A stretch of 64,000 bases of DNA from Pseudomonas sp. BCA17 (GCF_004519405.1 NZ_SGWI01000002.1:248001-312000); one strand, 5' to 3'. Counted from the first letter of the stretch, positions 19,521 to 29,638 are shown. The notes: generated by a model not told the origin, from the letters alone. A program made the numbers and translations.

Positions 19521-21422
19521 ATGAAATGCGACCCCAACCAATTTCGCGCCGCACCGCCATCACTTGCCGTGAAACCACGTCTGATTCGCCAACTGTTCCT
19601 GCCGCCGTTGATCATTGCCCTGATGATCGGCCTGGGCTACATCGGCTTCTGGGTCAGTGAGTTCTATGGCATCCGCACGCTCAGCGACAATGGCGAACGC
19701 CAGTTGGAGCTGCACGCCCGCACCGTCGAAAGCGAACTGAGCAAATACACCTACCTGCCCAGCCTCCTTGAGTTGGAGTCCAGCGTTTCCCAACTGCTGG
19801 CCGATCCGAATCAGGAGACGCGCAAAACCGTCAACGATTACCTGGAGGGCCTGAACCGACGCAGTCGCAGCCGGGCCATCTACGTGATGGACACCACCGG
19901 CCGTGTACTGGCCACCAGTAACTGGCGCGATGCCGACAGTTACCAGGGTGAAGACCTGTCCTTCCGTGCCTATTTCCAGAACGCCGTGCGTGGCCAACCC
20001 GGCCGTTTCTACGGCATCGGCAGCACCAACGGCGAACCCGGCTATTACCTGGCCCATGGCCTGGAAGAGCACGGCAAGATCATCGGCGTGGCCGTGGTCA
20101 AAGTGCGTCTCGAAGCCCTGGAAGAACGCTGGCAACGTGCACGCCTCGAAGCGTTTGTCAGCGATGAAAACGGCATCATCATCCTCTCCAGCGACCCGGC
20201 CCGCCGTCTCAAGGCCGTGCGCCCACTGAGCGATGACACCAAGGAGCGCCTGGCCCACAGCCTGCAATATTACTGGGCGACCCTGAACGAGCTGCAACCC
20301 CTGGCCCGCGAGCGCCTCAACGAAGGCACCGAGAAACTCACCTTTCCGGCCAACAGTGAAGTGGTGAACGATGAGCATGCGGTCAGCTACCTGGCACAAA
20401 CCCGTCCGCTCAACGACACGCCGTGGAATTTCACCTTGTTGACGCCGCTCAATGACCTGCGCCGCGCGGCAATCAATCAAGGCATCCTGGTGGCCGTCGC
20501 CTTCGGCCTGGTGGCCTTTCTGCTGATCGCCTGGAACGAACGGCGCAAGGTCATCGCCACCCGCCTGGCGGCCCGCGAAGCCTTGCAGGAAGCCAATAGC
20601 CAGTTGGAGCGGCGGATTGCCGAACGCACCGCCGACCTGCGTGCCAGCAACGAACGGCTCAAGGGTCAGATCCGCGAACGGCGCCAGGCCGAAGAAACCC
20701 TGCGCCGCGCCCAAGATGAACTGGTACAGGCGGGCAAGCTGGCAGCCATCGGGCAGATGTCCACCAGTATCGCCCATGAATTGAACCAGCCGCTGGCGGC
20801 CCTGCGCACGCTGTCGGGCAACACCGTGCGTTTCCTTGAGCGCGGTGCCCTAGACACCGCCAGCGCGAATCTCAAAACCATCAACGAACTGATCGACCGC
20901 ATGGGCCGCATCACCGCCAGCTTGCGCTCGTTTGCCCGACGCGGTGACGACCAGGGCGAAGCCAACCTCGGCAAAGCCGTGGACGCCGCGTTCGAGTTGC
21001 TGGGGGCGCGTCTGGACGGCTTGCCGATAACCCTTCATCGCAACTTCGCCAACGCCCAGTTGCAGATCGACCAGACGCGCCTGGAACAGATCCTGGTCAA
21101 CCTGATCGGCAATGCCCTTGACGCCATGCAGGCACAGCCGGCGCCGGCACTGTGGCTGGACGGCCACAGCGCCGACGGCAAATACCGCCTGCAAGTGCGC
21201 GACAACGGTCACGGTGTCGACCCCGAGGCACGCAAACATTTGTTCGAACCGTTCTTCACCACCAAGCCAGGCGAACAGGGCCTGGGCCTGGGCCTGACCC
21301 TTTCGGCCAGCCTCGCGGCGGCCACCGGCGGCAACCTCGCCGTGGAACACCCGGCCACTGGTGGTACCGCCTTTGTCCTGTGCTTGCCGCTGGCAGGCGC
21401 TCAAACAGCTGAGTCGACATGA
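19521..21422 (+). CDS. aauS: sensor histidine kinase AauS (DctB type), acidic amino acid sensing
   Basis: A 633-residue membrane kinase. One span near residues 25-48, a periplasmic double-Cache sensor to about residue 315, and a second span near 318-340 precede a coiled coil. The phospho-accepting His is about residue 419 in STSIAHELNQPLAAL, and the ATPase boxes are NLIGNALDA, DNGHGV and GLGLGLTLS. GTG at 19518 and ATG at 19521 are both possible; the ATG is better spaced from AAGG. In P. putida the AauSR pair controls acidic amino acid uptake, and here it follows that operon and overlaps aauR by four bases. Confidence 0.88.
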   Translation: MKCDPNQFRAAPPSLAVKPRLIRQLFLPPLIIALMIGLGYIGFWVSEFYGIRTLSDNGERQLELHARTVESELSKYTYLPSLLELESSVSQLLADPNQETRKTVNDYLEGLNRRSRSRAIYVMDTTGRVLATSNWRDADSYQGEDLSFRAYFQNAVRGQPGRFYGIGSTNGEPGYYLAHGLEEHGKIIGVAVVKVRLEALEERWQRARLEAFVSDENGIIILSSDPARRLKAVRPLSDDTKERLAHSLQYYWATLNELQPLARERLNEGTEKLTFPANSEVVNDEHAVSYLAQTRPLNDTPWNFTLLTPLNDLRRAAINQGILVAVAFGLVAFLLIAWNERRKVIATRLAAREALQEANSQLERRIAERTADLRASNERLKGQIRERRQAEETLRRAQDELVQAGKLAAIGQMSTSIAHELNQPLAALRTLSGNTVRFLERGALDTASANLKTINELIDRMGRITASLRSFARRGDDQGEANLGKAVDAAFELLGARLDGLPITLHRNFANAQLQIDQTRLEQILVNLIGNALDAMQAQPAPALWLDGHSADGKYRLQVRDNGHGVDPEARKHLFEPFFTTKPGEQGLGLGLTLSASLAAATGGNLAVEHPATGGTAFVLCLPLAGAQTAEST

Positions 21423-22768
21423 ATACAGACGCCACAGTCCCCAAGGACGACCTCACCGTCCTGATCGTCGAAGACGACCCCCATGTATTGCTCGGCTGCC
21501 AACAAGCCCTGGCACTGGAAGATATCCACAGTGTGGGCGTAGGCAGTGCCGAAGAAGCGCTCAAGCGCATCGGCGAGAATTTTGCCGGCATTGTGATCAG
21601 CGATATTCGCCTGCCGGGCATCGACGGCCTGGAGCTGTTGACCCGCCTGAAGGCCCGGGATAAAAGCCTGCCGGTGGTACTGATCACCGGCCATGGCGAT
21701 ATCTCCATGGCGGTGGGCGCCATGCGCAACGGCGCCTACGACTTCATGGAAAAACCCTTCTCCCCCGAGCGTCTGGTCGATGTGGCGCGCCGCGCCCTGG
21801 AGCAACGCGGCCTGGCACGGGAAGTATGGGCGCTGCGCCGTCAGTTGGCTGAGCGCGACTCCCTGGAAGGCCGCATCATTGGCCGCTCGCCGGCCATGCA
21901 GCATCTGCGCGAACTGATCGCCAACGTCGCCGACACCTCGGCCAACGTGCTGATCGAAGGCGAAACCGGTACCGGCAAGGAACTGGTCGCGCGTTGCCTG
22001 CACGATTTCAGCCGGCGCCACGCCCATCAGTTCGTCGCGTTGAACTGCGGCGGCCTGCCGGAGAACCTGTTCGAAAGCGAGATTTTCGGTCACGAAGCCA
22101 ACGCGTTTACTGGTGCCGGCAAGCGACGCATCGGCAAGATCGAACATGCCCACGAAGGCACGCTGTTCCTCGATGAAGTGGAAAGCATGCCGATCAACCT
22201 GCAGATCAAATTGTTGCGGGTGTTGCAGGAGCGTACGCTCGAACGCCTGGGCTCGAACCAGAGCGTGGCGGTGGATTGCCGGGTCATCGCCGCCACCAAA
22301 GCCGACCTCGACGAGTTGAGCCGCGCCAGCCAGTTCCGCAGCGACCTGTACTACCGCCTCAACGTGGTGACCCTGGAATTGCCACCGCTGCGCGAACGCC
22401 GCGAAGACATCCTGCAACTGTTCGAACACTTCCTGCAGCAGTCGTCCCTGCGTTTCGACCGCGCCGCGCCGGAGCTGGATAACCAGACCCTCTCGAGCCT
22501 GATGAGCCACGACTGGCCCGGTAACGTGCGCGAACTGCGCAACGTCGCCGAACGTTTCGCCCTGGGCCTGCCCGCCTTCAAGAAAAGCGGCGCCAGCAGC
22601 GGCAATCAGGGCCTGGCCTTCACCGAAGCGGTTGAAGCCTTCGAGCGCAACCTGCTCAACGACGCCCTGCAACGCAGCGGCGGCAACCTGACACAAGCCA
22701 GCCAGGAGTTGGGGATGGCCAAGACCACCCTGTTCGACAAGGTCAAGAAATATGGCTTGAGCCACTAA
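21419..22768 (+). CDS. aauR: sigma-54-dependent response regulator AauR (DctD type)
   Basis: A 449-residue activator: receiver domain with phospho-acceptor Asp62, AAA+ domain with Walker A GETGTGKE and Walker B GTLFLDEV, and a Fis-type helix-turn-helix at the end (LTQASQELGMAKTTLFDKVK). It should bind the TTCGG-N4-CCGAA sites upstream of gltI and activate the -24/-12 promoter. One oddity is that the sigma-54-contacting GAFTGA loop reads NAFTGA, the first glycine being Asn. It overlaps aauS by four bases. Confidence 0.9.
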   Translation: MNTDATVPKDDLTVLIVEDDPHVLLGCQQALALEDIHSVGVGSAEEALKRIGENFAGIVISDIRLPGIDGLELLTRLKARDKSLPVVLITGHGDISMAVGAMRNGAYDFMEKPFSPERLVDVARRALEQRGLAREVWALRRQLAERDSLEGRIIGRSPAMQHLRELIANVADTSANVLIEGETGTGKELVARCLHDFSRRHAHQFVALNCGGLPENLFESEIFGHEANAFTGAGKRRIGKIEHAHEGTLFLDEVESMPINLQIKLLRVLQERTLERLGSNQSVAVDCRVIAATKADLDELSRASQFRSDLYYRLNVVTLELPPLRERREDILQLFEHFLQQSSLRFDRAAPELDNQTLSSLMSHDWPGNVRELRNVAERFALGLPAFKKSGASSGNQGLAFTEAVEAFERNLLNDALQRSGGNLTQASQELGMAKTTLFDKVKKYGLSH

Positions 22769-22778
22769 GGAGCGCACA

Positions 22779-23117
22779 GTGGATCTGCTATTGAAAGCCG
22801 CATTGGGCGCGGCGGTGGTGTTGATTCTGGCCGCACTGGCCAAGACCAGGAATTACTACATCGCAGGGCTGGTGCCGCTGTTTCCAACCTTTGCACTGAT
22901 CGCCCATTACATCGTGGGAAAAGGCCGGTCGTTGGACGACTTGAAGACCACGATCCTGTTCGGGATGTGGTCGATCATTCCGTATTTTGTGTATTTGGCG
23001 ACATTGTACGTGATGGTGGATCGGCTGCGTCTGGAAGCCTCTTTAGCCGTGGCAGCGGTCGCATGGCTGATCGCAGCGACGGTGTTGGTGAGCATCTGGG
23101 TACGCATGCACACCTGA
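22779..23117 (+). CDS. glpM: GlpM-like small inner-membrane protein
   Basis: A 112-residue protein with four predicted membrane spans that resembles GlpM of P. aeruginosa, a small membrane protein linked to alginate production from glycerol. It starts with GTG ten bases after aauR, behind an AAGGAGC ribosome site, so it probably shares the aauSR transcript. In P. aeruginosa I recall glpM next to glpD; here the transport operon and aauSR lie between. Confidence 0.8.
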   Translation: MDLLLKAALGAAVVLILAALAKTRNYYIAGLVPLFPTFALIAHYIVGKGRSLDDLKTTILFGMWSIIPYFVYLATLYVMVDRLRLEASLAVAAVAWLIAATVLVSIWVRMHT

Positions 23118-23155
23118 CACGCGCCCCAACACAAGGTCCAGGCTACCCAGGAAGA

Positions 23156-24553
23156 TCAGCGGATAATTTTTTCCACCTGGATGCCCAGCTTTTTCAGGCG
23201 ATACCAGAAGCTTCTTTCGGAAATCCCGATCTTCGACGCCGCCGCGGCCTGTACTCCGTTGCTCTCTTGCAAGGCCGCCAGGATGTAGGCTTTCTCCACC
23301 TCCGCCAGCGCCGCATCCAGGTCCTGAGGTACACCGGGGCCTTCGCTGAGAATCGTGCTCACGCCACCCTCGGCGGGTTTGGAAGCGAACAGATAAGCCG
23401 GCAGGTCGATGTCTTCAATCACCGGTTTGGCCGCCACAATGGTCGCCCGCTCCACGCAGTTCTGCAGTTCACGGATATTGCCCGGCCAGTTGTAGGCCGC
23501 CATGGCCTGCAACGCTTCCGGGCTGAAGCCGGTGATGCGTTTGCCGGCAGTAGCGCTCAGGGTCTCGGCGAAGTGCCGGGCCAGAGGCACGATGTCTTCG
23601 ACACGCTCACGCAGGGGCGGCAAAGGAATCGGGAATACATTGAGGCGGTAATACAGGTCTTCGCGGAATTCTTTATTGGCCACCGCATCCAGCAGGTTCT
23701 TGTTCGTCGCGGCAATCACGCGCACATCGACCTTGCGCTCGCGCGGGTCGCCCACCGGCTCGATCACCCGCTCCTGCAACGCCCGCAGGATCTTGGCCTG
23801 CAGGGCCAGGGGCATGTCGCCCACTTCGTCCAGGAACAGCGTGCCCTTGTCCGCCTGCATGAAGCGTCCGACCCGGTCACTCACCGCGCCGGTGAACGCG
23901 CCTTTGCGATGGCCGAACATCTCGCTTTCCAGCAAGCCTTCGGGGATCGCCGCGCAGTTGACCGCCACGAACGGTTTGTCGGCACGGCTGCCATGCTTGT
24001 GGATGGCACGGGCGACCATTTCCTTGCCGGTGCCGCTTTCGCCGGTCAGCAGGATGGTTGCATTGCTGTCGCGTACCGAGTCGATCGAGTGCAGCACCTG
24101 GCGAAAGGCCGGGCTTTCGCCCACCAGGCTGTCGAATTGTGCATGGTGATCCAGCTCGGCACGCAGCCGCGCGTTATCGCGCAGGATGTCGCGAAACTGC
24201 AAGGCCTTGGCCACGGTGATATCCAGCTCGTCGATGTCGAACGGCTTGGCGATGTAGTCATAGGCGCCATTGCGCATCGACTGCACGGCGTTTTTCACGG
24301 TGCTGTAGGCCGTCATCACGATCACCGGCAGGTCCGGGAAGCGCACCTTGATCTCGGCCAGCAGCGCGGGACCATCCATGCCCGGCATGCGCCAGTCACT
24401 GATCACCAGATCGATGTCTTCCTGCTCCAGCACTTTGAGCGCATGCAGGCCATTGCTTGCGGTGAACACCTGAATACCATTCTGGCTCAAGGCAGACGAC
24501 AGCAAGTCACACAGCTTGGGCTCGTCGTCGACTACCAACACGTTATGCGTCAT
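23156..24553 (-). CDS. sigma-54-dependent response regulator (NtrC family)
   Basis: A 465-residue regulator: receiver with Asp53 (ISDWRMPGMD), AAA+ domain with Walker A GESGTGKE, an intact GAFTGA loop and Walker B GTLFLDEV, and a Fis-type DNA-binding end (AAASKIGISERSFWYRLKKL). The frame runs back to 24742, but the ATG at 24553 has GAGGAAGG and gives the normal [12 protein letters not shown] start. It overlaps the stop of its kinase gene by 11 bases, so it is the cognate regulator. The target promoter is unknown. Confidence 0.9.
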   Translation of the reverse strand: MTHNVLVVDDEPKLCDLLSSALSQNGIQVFTASNGLHALKVLEQEDIDLVISDWRMPGMDGPALLAEIKVRFPDLPVIVMTAYSTVKNAVQSMRNGAYDYIAKPFDIDELDITVAKALQFRDILRDNARLRAELDHHAQFDSLVGESPAFRQVLHSIDSVRDSNATILLTGESGTGKEMVARAIHKHGSRADKPFVAVNCAAIPEGLLESEMFGHRKGAFTGAVSDRVGRFMQADKGTLFLDEVGDMPLALQAKILRALQERVIEPVGDPRERKVDVRVIAATNKNLLDAVANKEFREDLYYRLNVFPIPLPPLRERVEDIVPLARHFAETLSATAGKRITGFSPEALQAMAAYNWPGNIRELQNCVERATIVAAKPVIEDIDLPAYLFASKPAEGGVSTILSEGPGVPQDLDAALAEVEKAYILAALQESNGVQAAAASKIGISERSFWYRLKKLGIQVEKIIR

Positions 24554-26321
24554 GACCTTCCTCATCATCACCGTCGTCTTCACCCTGCGCCGGAATGTAC
24601 AGGGTGAAGGTAGCGCCGGCATCTTTCTCACTGGCACATTCAATGCTGCCGTCGTGACTTTCCATGATCGAATAGACTTTAGCCAGCCCCAGGCCTGTGC
24701 CCGACGCCTTGGTGGTGACGAATGGCGTGAAGATACGCTCAATCATATCCGCCGGGATGCCCTGGCCCGTGTCGGCGATGCTGATCACGGTGTAGCCGCC
24801 CGTGCTGGCGATGCCCAACGTCAGGCGCCCGCCTTCGGGCATCGCATCGACGGCATTGAGAATCAGGTTGAGGCACGCCTGCTTGACCTGTTTGGCATCG
24901 GCGTAGAGGGTCGCGCCAGGGGCCTGGTCGATGATGTGCGCATCAATGTTGTGGGTGGCCAATTCCGGTCCGCAGAACCCCAGGATTTCTTCTACCACCG
25001 GGCGCGCCGCCTGCAACACGCGCAACGGCGGGTTGGGTTTGGCGAAATCGAGAAACTCGGTGATCAGGTCGTTGATGCGGCTGACTTCGCTGATCACGTA
25101 TTCCAGGTGGCGCTTGTCGGTCTCCGCCAAGTCGGCGCGGCGATGCAACAACTGGGTGGCGGTCTTGATGATCCCCAGCGGGTTGCGGATTTCGTGGGCC
25201 AGGCCCATGGCGACCTCGCCGAGGGCGTGCAAGCGGTCACGGCGGCGCAACTGGGCTTCCAGGTGGTGCAGCTCGCCCAGGCGCTCGGTCATGTGGTTGA
25301 AGGTGCTGCTCAACTGCGCCAGTTCGTCGCCGCCACTGACCAGCACACGGTGCTCATAATTGCCGGAGATCACCGCGTTCACGCCTTGGGACAAGTCCCG
25401 CAGCGGTTTGGTCAGGCGCCGTGAAACCAAGACCCCGGCGCCCAGGGACAACGCCGAGCTGAGCAGGAAAATCAGCAAAAACAGGTTGCTCTGGTTCACC
25501 AGCCCGACGAGGCTGGTGTGGCGCAGCAAGCCACTGAAGATCACGCCTTGCAAGTCGCCGGCGTCGTTGAAGATCGGCCAATACAACCCGCTGTAATTGT
25601 TGGTGAACTGCTCACTCGGCTGTTTGGTGGCACGCATGGCCGTCTCGACACTCTTCGGAATGCGCGAAGGGTGATCATCAAAACGCTGGGTCGAGAATAT
25701 CTCGGAAAACCCGGACGGGTTGGCCAGGTACAGGCGCAGGTCGAGGGAGTGAACATCCGCCACGCTGGTGAGGAAACTGCTGTCCAGGTAGGTGGCGACC
25801 AGAAGCAGGTAATCTTCCCCCTCCTGCGTCGTCTCGAACGTCGAGACCACCAACCCTGTGGTCACGCCGGCGACCTGCACAGTCTGCAAGACGGCGTTGC
25901 TGGTCAGGTTGATCTGTTTGACCACATCGTCAGACGCCGTACTGAACACTATCTTGTGGTCGCTCGCGCGAACCAACGCAACCACGTCGATGTCGGTGGC
26001 GCTGGCAATGTCGGCGGTAAGCCGGTCGTGCCTGGCGGCCTGCTTGCTTGACGGCGGGCTGGTGTAGCGCATGAACAGCTTGGCCATGCGCGCGTTGTCA
26101 TGGAGGATGTTGCCGACCTCATCCTTGACGATCTTGGTCGACTCTTGCAGCCAGATGCGCACGTTGCTGTCGAAGATCTGGGACAGCGTGGTAGCCGCCA
26201 ATTCAGCCGCAATCATGGTAGGAATGACGCTGACCAGCCAGAACGCCAGCACCAGCTTACGCTGGACGCTCCAGCGCGAGATGGCAAAGGGGCGGGCTTT
26301 TGGGCGGGTTTTGGTGATCAT
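24543..26321 (-). CDS. membrane sensor histidine kinase, partner of the 23156-24553 regulator
   Basis: A 592-residue kinase with a span near residues 24-46, a periplasmic Cache-like domain of about 230 residues, a second span near 275-300, a HAMP linker ([19 protein letters not shown]), the His box [15 protein letters not shown] with His376, and ATPase boxes [17 protein letters not shown] and [13 protein letters not shown]. The signal is unknown. The start has only a weak ribosome site. The pair lies tail-to-tail with glpM, with no clear terminator. Confidence 0.9.
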   Translation of the reverse strand: MITKTRPKARPFAISRWSVQRKLVLAFWLVSVIPTMIAAELAATTLSQIFDSNVRIWLQESTKIVKDEVGNILHDNARMAKLFMRYTSPPSSKQAARHDRLTADIASATDIDVVALVRASDHKIVFSTASDDVVKQINLTSNAVLQTVQVAGVTTGLVVSTFETTQEGEDYLLLVATYLDSSFLTSVADVHSLDLRLYLANPSGFSEIFSTQRFDDHPSRIPKSVETAMRATKQPSEQFTNNYSGLYWPIFNDAGDLQGVIFSGLLRHTSLVGLVNQSNLFLLIFLLSSALSLGAGVLVSRRLTKPLRDLSQGVNAVISGNYEHRVLVSGGDELAQLSSTFNHMTERLGELHHLEAQLRRRDRLHALGEVAMGLAHEIRNPLGIIKTATQLLHRRADLAETDKRHLEYVISEVSRINDLITEFLDFAKPNPPLRVLQAARPVVEEILGFCGPELATHNIDAHIIDQAPGATLYADAKQVKQACLNLILNAVDAMPEGGRLTLGIASTGGYTVISIADTGQGIPADMIERIFTPFVTTKASGTGLGLAKVYSIMESHDGSIECASEKDAGATFTLYIPAQGEDDGDDEEGHDA

Positions 26322-26567
26322 CGGGTTTCGCTTATCACAGCAGCCATGGCAGGGTCGGAACGATCCGGTCGAAGAAACATTTTCGCGAGTTTAGGCAGCC
26401 CGTTCGCCCCCCATCATGATGGAGGAAGAACAGGCTGTTGCACTGGAGCTCGCTCGTCCGCCCAGTCAAGGACACAGACCGCGCTTTCTTCCAGCCGTTC
26501 CAGGCCCGGCGCAGGATGATTCAACGCCCAAGACGGCTTGGGCGATGATCACCTCACGCCCCCAGGC

Positions 26568-27434
26568 TTATGCCCGCTGGCGGTAATCTACGGGCGCCTG
26601 GATAGCGGCGGAATGTTGTTCGATGAACTCGGCGCTCAACTCGATCACCCGGCGGTATTGCAGGTCGACGGTGATCATGTGATAGCAGTTGTCCAGCAAG
26701 ATCTTGGTCACGGGCCCACCGAGATGGCGCTCCACGTAATCGGCGTTCCAACGGCTGGTGATGTCGTCCTCGATGGAATGCAGCACCAGCGCCGGCACCT
26801 TGACCTCAGGCATGCGTTTCTTGACCACAGCGTTCATGCGGTGCAATTCGCGCACCGTGATGCCCTCCATGGTCAGCAAACCGGCCTCGCTGCTCTCCCC
26901 TTCCTTCATCTGCCGTTCGACGATCGAGCGCAGGCGCTCGTTCTTGATGCCGTAAGGCGGCTTCTCTTCGAAGCGGCAAATGTGCACGCCGAATGGAATC
27001 TTCATCAGCAATGGCGTCAGGAACGCCAGTTTGTTAATGCTCCAGCCGTCGTACTTCAAGGTGGTGGAGTACATCAGCAGCCCGGCCACTTGCCCTGGGT
27101 GTTCGGCGGCCACATACATCGACATCACCGCGCCCATGGACAAGCCACCGACAAACACCTGCTCGTGGCGCTGCTTGACCTGCGCAAAAGTCTTGCGCAC
27201 GCCTTCATACCAGTCCAGCCAGCCAGTGGCCTGCAAGTCGCTGTTATCGCCGCAGTGTCCAGCCAGAGTGGGCACGTACACCGTGCAGTTGCCCACCTTG
27301 GCCAACCCCTTGGCGACCTGGCGCAACTCCGTCGGGGTGCCGGTCAGGCCGTGGATCAACAGAATCCCGACCGGGCCTTCACCCAGAATGAAGCCGGCGT
27401 CACCCTCACCGAGGTCGACTCCGATGCTGTTCAC
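26568..27434 (-). CDS. alpha/beta hydrolase (carboxylesterase family)
   Basis: A 288-residue serine hydrolase. The oxyanion HG motif is LLIHGLTGTP, the nucleophile elbow is GGLSMGAV, and the acid and His are in HSIEDDIT and CYHMITVD, as in bacterial Est30-type carboxylesterases. It starts with GTG inside the stop of the aminotransferase gene (GTGA overlap). It is the last gene of a three-gene operon with a HAD phosphatase and an aminotransferase. The substrate is unknown. A 246-base gap to the kinase gene upstream of its stop shows no gene. Confidence 0.85.
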   Translation of the reverse strand: MNSIGVDLGEGDAGFILGEGPVGILLIHGLTGTPTELRQVAKGLAKVGNCTVYVPTLAGHCGDNSDLQATGWLDWYEGVRKTFAQVKQRHEQVFVGGLSMGAVMSMYVAAEHPGQVAGLLMYSTTLKYDGWSINKLAFLTPLLMKIPFGVHICRFEEKPPYGIKNERLRSIVERQMKEGESSEAGLLTMEGITVRELHRMNAVVKKRMPEVKVPALVLHSIEDDITSRWNADYVERHLGGPVTKILLDNCYHMITVDLQYRRVIELSAEFIEQHSAAIQAPVDYRQRA

Positions 27435-28825
27435 CGTTTGGTCGCTCGCACCAGCAGTTGCTCCAGGAGTTTCAGGCCCAGGTCGATTTCCGGGTAGCTG
27501 ATTTCCAGGGACGGGGCCAGGGTGATCACGTTTTTGTAGTAGCCGCCCACGTCGAGAATCAAGCCGAGTTTCTGGCCATCAACCACCATGTCGCCCTTCA
27601 TGCCTTCTTCGACCATGTAGTCCAGGGTCGCCTTGTCTGGCGTGAAGCCATCCGGGCCGCAGATTTCGCAGCGCAGGGCCAGGCCCAGGCCATCAACGTC
27701 GCCGATGATCGGGAAACGCTTCTGCAGGTCTTGCAGACCTTCCAGGAAGTACTTGCCCTTGGCCATGACCATGGCGCCGTAGTCGACTTCGCTGGTCATC
27801 TTGAACATTTCCAGACCTACCGCCGTACCCAATGGGTTGGAGGCAAAGGTGGAGTGGGTCGAACCTGGTGGGAAGATCTTCGGGTTGATCAGCTCTTCAC
27901 GGGCCCAGATGCCGCCCAGTGGGTTCAGGCCGTTGGTCAACGCCTTACCGAAGACGATTATGTCCGGCTGCACGTCGAAGTGTTCGATCGACCACAGCTT
28001 GCCGGTACGGTAGAAGCCCATCTGGATTTCGTCCGACACCATCAGGATGCCGTGTTGATCCAGTACGTGCTTGAGTTCGCGGTAGAAGTTCATCGGTGGG
28101 ATCACGTAGCCGCCGGTGCCCTGGATCGGCTCGACGTAGAACGCTGCGTATTCGCTGGAGCCGACTTTCGGGTCCCACACACCGTTGTATTCGGTCTCGA
28201 ACAGACGGGCGAATTGCTGCACGCAGTGGCTGCCGTACTCTTCCTTGGTCATGCCTTTAGGGCCGCGGAAGTGGTACGGGAACGGGATGAACTGCGCGCG
28301 CTCGCCGAAGTGGCCGTAACGGCGACGGTAGCGGTAGCTGGAAGTGATCGACGACGCGCCGAGGGTACGGCCGTGGTAGCCGCCTTCGAAGGCGAACATC
28401 AGGCTCTTGCCGTTACTGGCGTTACGCACGACTTTCAGGGAGTCTTCGATCGACTGCGAACCGCCGACGTTGAAGTGCACGCGACCATCGAGGCCGAATT
28501 TTTTCTTGGCGTCGACTGCGATCATTTCCGACAGCTCGATCTTGCCTTTGTGCAGGTATTGGCTGGCGATTTGCGGCAGCGTGTCGATCTGCTGTTTCAG
28601 CGCGTTGTTCAGGCGCGGGTTGGCATAGCCGAAGTTAACGGCCGAGTACCACATTTGCAGGTCGAGATAAGCCTGGTCTTCGGTATCCCACACGTAGGAG
28701 CCTTCGCAACGGCTGAAAATACGCGGTGGCTCAATGTAGTGAACGGTGTCGCCGTAGGAGCAATACTTGGCTTCTTTATCCAGAAGAACCTGGTCTTCGG
28801 CGGTAGCGATACGGATATCAGACAT
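27431..28825 (-). CDS. class III (PLP-dependent) aminotransferase
   Basis: A 464-residue fold-type I aminotransferase. Visible parts are FNVGGSQSIEDSLKVVR, the PLP-stacking FEGGYHGRTLGASS, the cofactor Asp in MVSDEIQMGF, and the Schiff-base Lys in IVFGKALTNGLNPLGG. The frame extends to 29035, but the ATG at 28825 starts MSDIRIATAEDQVLLDKEAKY and overlaps the phosphatase stop by eight bases. The family acts on omega-amino groups such as GABA, ornithine or lysine derivatives. The partner phosphatase and esterase suggest a short dedicated pathway, not recognised. Confidence 0.88.
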   Translation of the reverse strand: MSDIRIATAEDQVLLDKEAKYCSYGDTVHYIEPPRIFSRCEGSYVWDTEDQAYLDLQMWYSAVNFGYANPRLNNALKQQIDTLPQIASQYLHKGKIELSEMIAVDAKKKFGLDGRVHFNVGGSQSIEDSLKVVRNASNGKSLMFAFEGGYHGRTLGASSITSSYRYRRRYGHFGERAQFIPFPYHFRGPKGMTKEEYGSHCVQQFARLFETEYNGVWDPKVGSSEYAAFYVEPIQGTGGYVIPPMNFYRELKHVLDQHGILMVSDEIQMGFYRTGKLWSIEHFDVQPDIIVFGKALTNGLNPLGGIWAREELINPKIFPPGSTHSTFASNPLGTAVGLEMFKMTSEVDYGAMVMAKGKYFLEGLQDLQKRFPIIGDVDGLGLALRCEICGPDGFTPDKATLDYMVEEGMKGDMVVDGQKLGLILDVGGYYKNVITLAPSLEISYPEIDLGLKLLEQLLVRATKR

Positions 28826-29516
28826 GGTGGAAGAGTTCCTGATTTTCAGCTGTAAAGGTGGTGGCGTTGGCGGCGATGCCCATCGGCAGCTTGGCCAGCA
28901 ACGCAGGCAGTTCGGCAAAGGTGTCGAAGCGCGCGTGAGGGATGTCGTTGGCTTCGCAGTATTTAGCGAGGCTGCCTTTGGCGAAGACGAAGTCGGCGGT
29001 GGAAGCCACGCACATGTCGGACTTGCCGTCGCCAATCACCAGCACGCGCTTGTTGCGCGGAGTGGATTTGCACTTGCAGTTGCCGGCAGCGGCACGACAG
29101 GCGTCGCTGGAATACGGGAAGTCGATGCGCCAGCTGTTCTGGTCGACCTGGCGCAGGCGGTTGGCAAGGATCGGCAGCAGGGTCACGTAGTTGCGCGACA
29201 GGATGCGCGCGATGCCCTGTTCGATGCCATCGCTGACCACCTCGATGGTGGCGCCCAGGCCCATGACGTGATCGACGAAGTCCGGGAAGTCCGGATCGAT
29301 TTCGACGCTATCGAAGTACGCCAGCAACTCTGCCGGGGTCGCTTTGATCAGCGCCAGTTGACGGCTCAGGCATTCGCGGGAACCGATATGTCCATCCAGC
29401 CATTCCTGTTCGATGGTTTCCCACTCGGGGCCGGCGAAGCGTTGGAGGACGTTGTCGATGACATCGGTGGGGGTGATGGTCCCGTCGAAGTCACACACGA
29501 TATGCCACTGGATCAT
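28818..29516 (-). CDS. HAD-IB family phosphatase (MtnX-like)
   Basis: A 232-residue phosphatase with the HAD nucleophile motif VCDFDGTITPTDV near residue 8, Ser/Thr motif 2 in EVVSDGIEQG and motif 3/4 as VLVIGDGKSDMCVA. It resembles MtnX and phosphoserine phosphatases. A Cys-rich segment (GNCKCKS) sits between the motifs. It is the first gene of the operon, followed by the aminotransferase. No other methionine-salvage gene is present, so an MtnX role is not supported. Confidence 0.85.
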   Translation of the reverse strand: MIQWHIVCDFDGTITPTDVIDNVLQRFAGPEWETIEQEWLDGHIGSRECLSRQLALIKATPAELLAYFDSVEIDPDFPDFVDHVMGLGATIEVVSDGIEQGIARILSRNYVTLLPILANRLRQVDQNSWRIDFPYSSDACRAAAGNCKCKSTPRNKRVLVIGDGKSDMCVASTADFVFAKGSLAKYCEANDIPHARFDTFAELPALLAKLPMGIAANATTFTAENQELFHHV

Positions 29517-29638
29517 TGCGTTTACCTTGATGGAGCGCGCTGTATGCGCTTGCCACCGAGGTATAGCAGAGAATGTGCCAACTGGCTGAAAGCCAGCGGG
29601 GCTGGGGTTTTGGCTGAGACGTGTGGTTATATGTGTCG

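Noticed and set aside
22967..24607. A 546-codon plus-strand frame opposite the NtrC-type regulator
   Set aside because: The conserved receiver, AAA+ and Fis domains on the minus strand are clearly the true product.
27458..28855. A 465-codon plus-strand frame opposite the aminotransferase
   Set aside because: The real aminotransferase on the other strand explains it; no domain or start signal seen.
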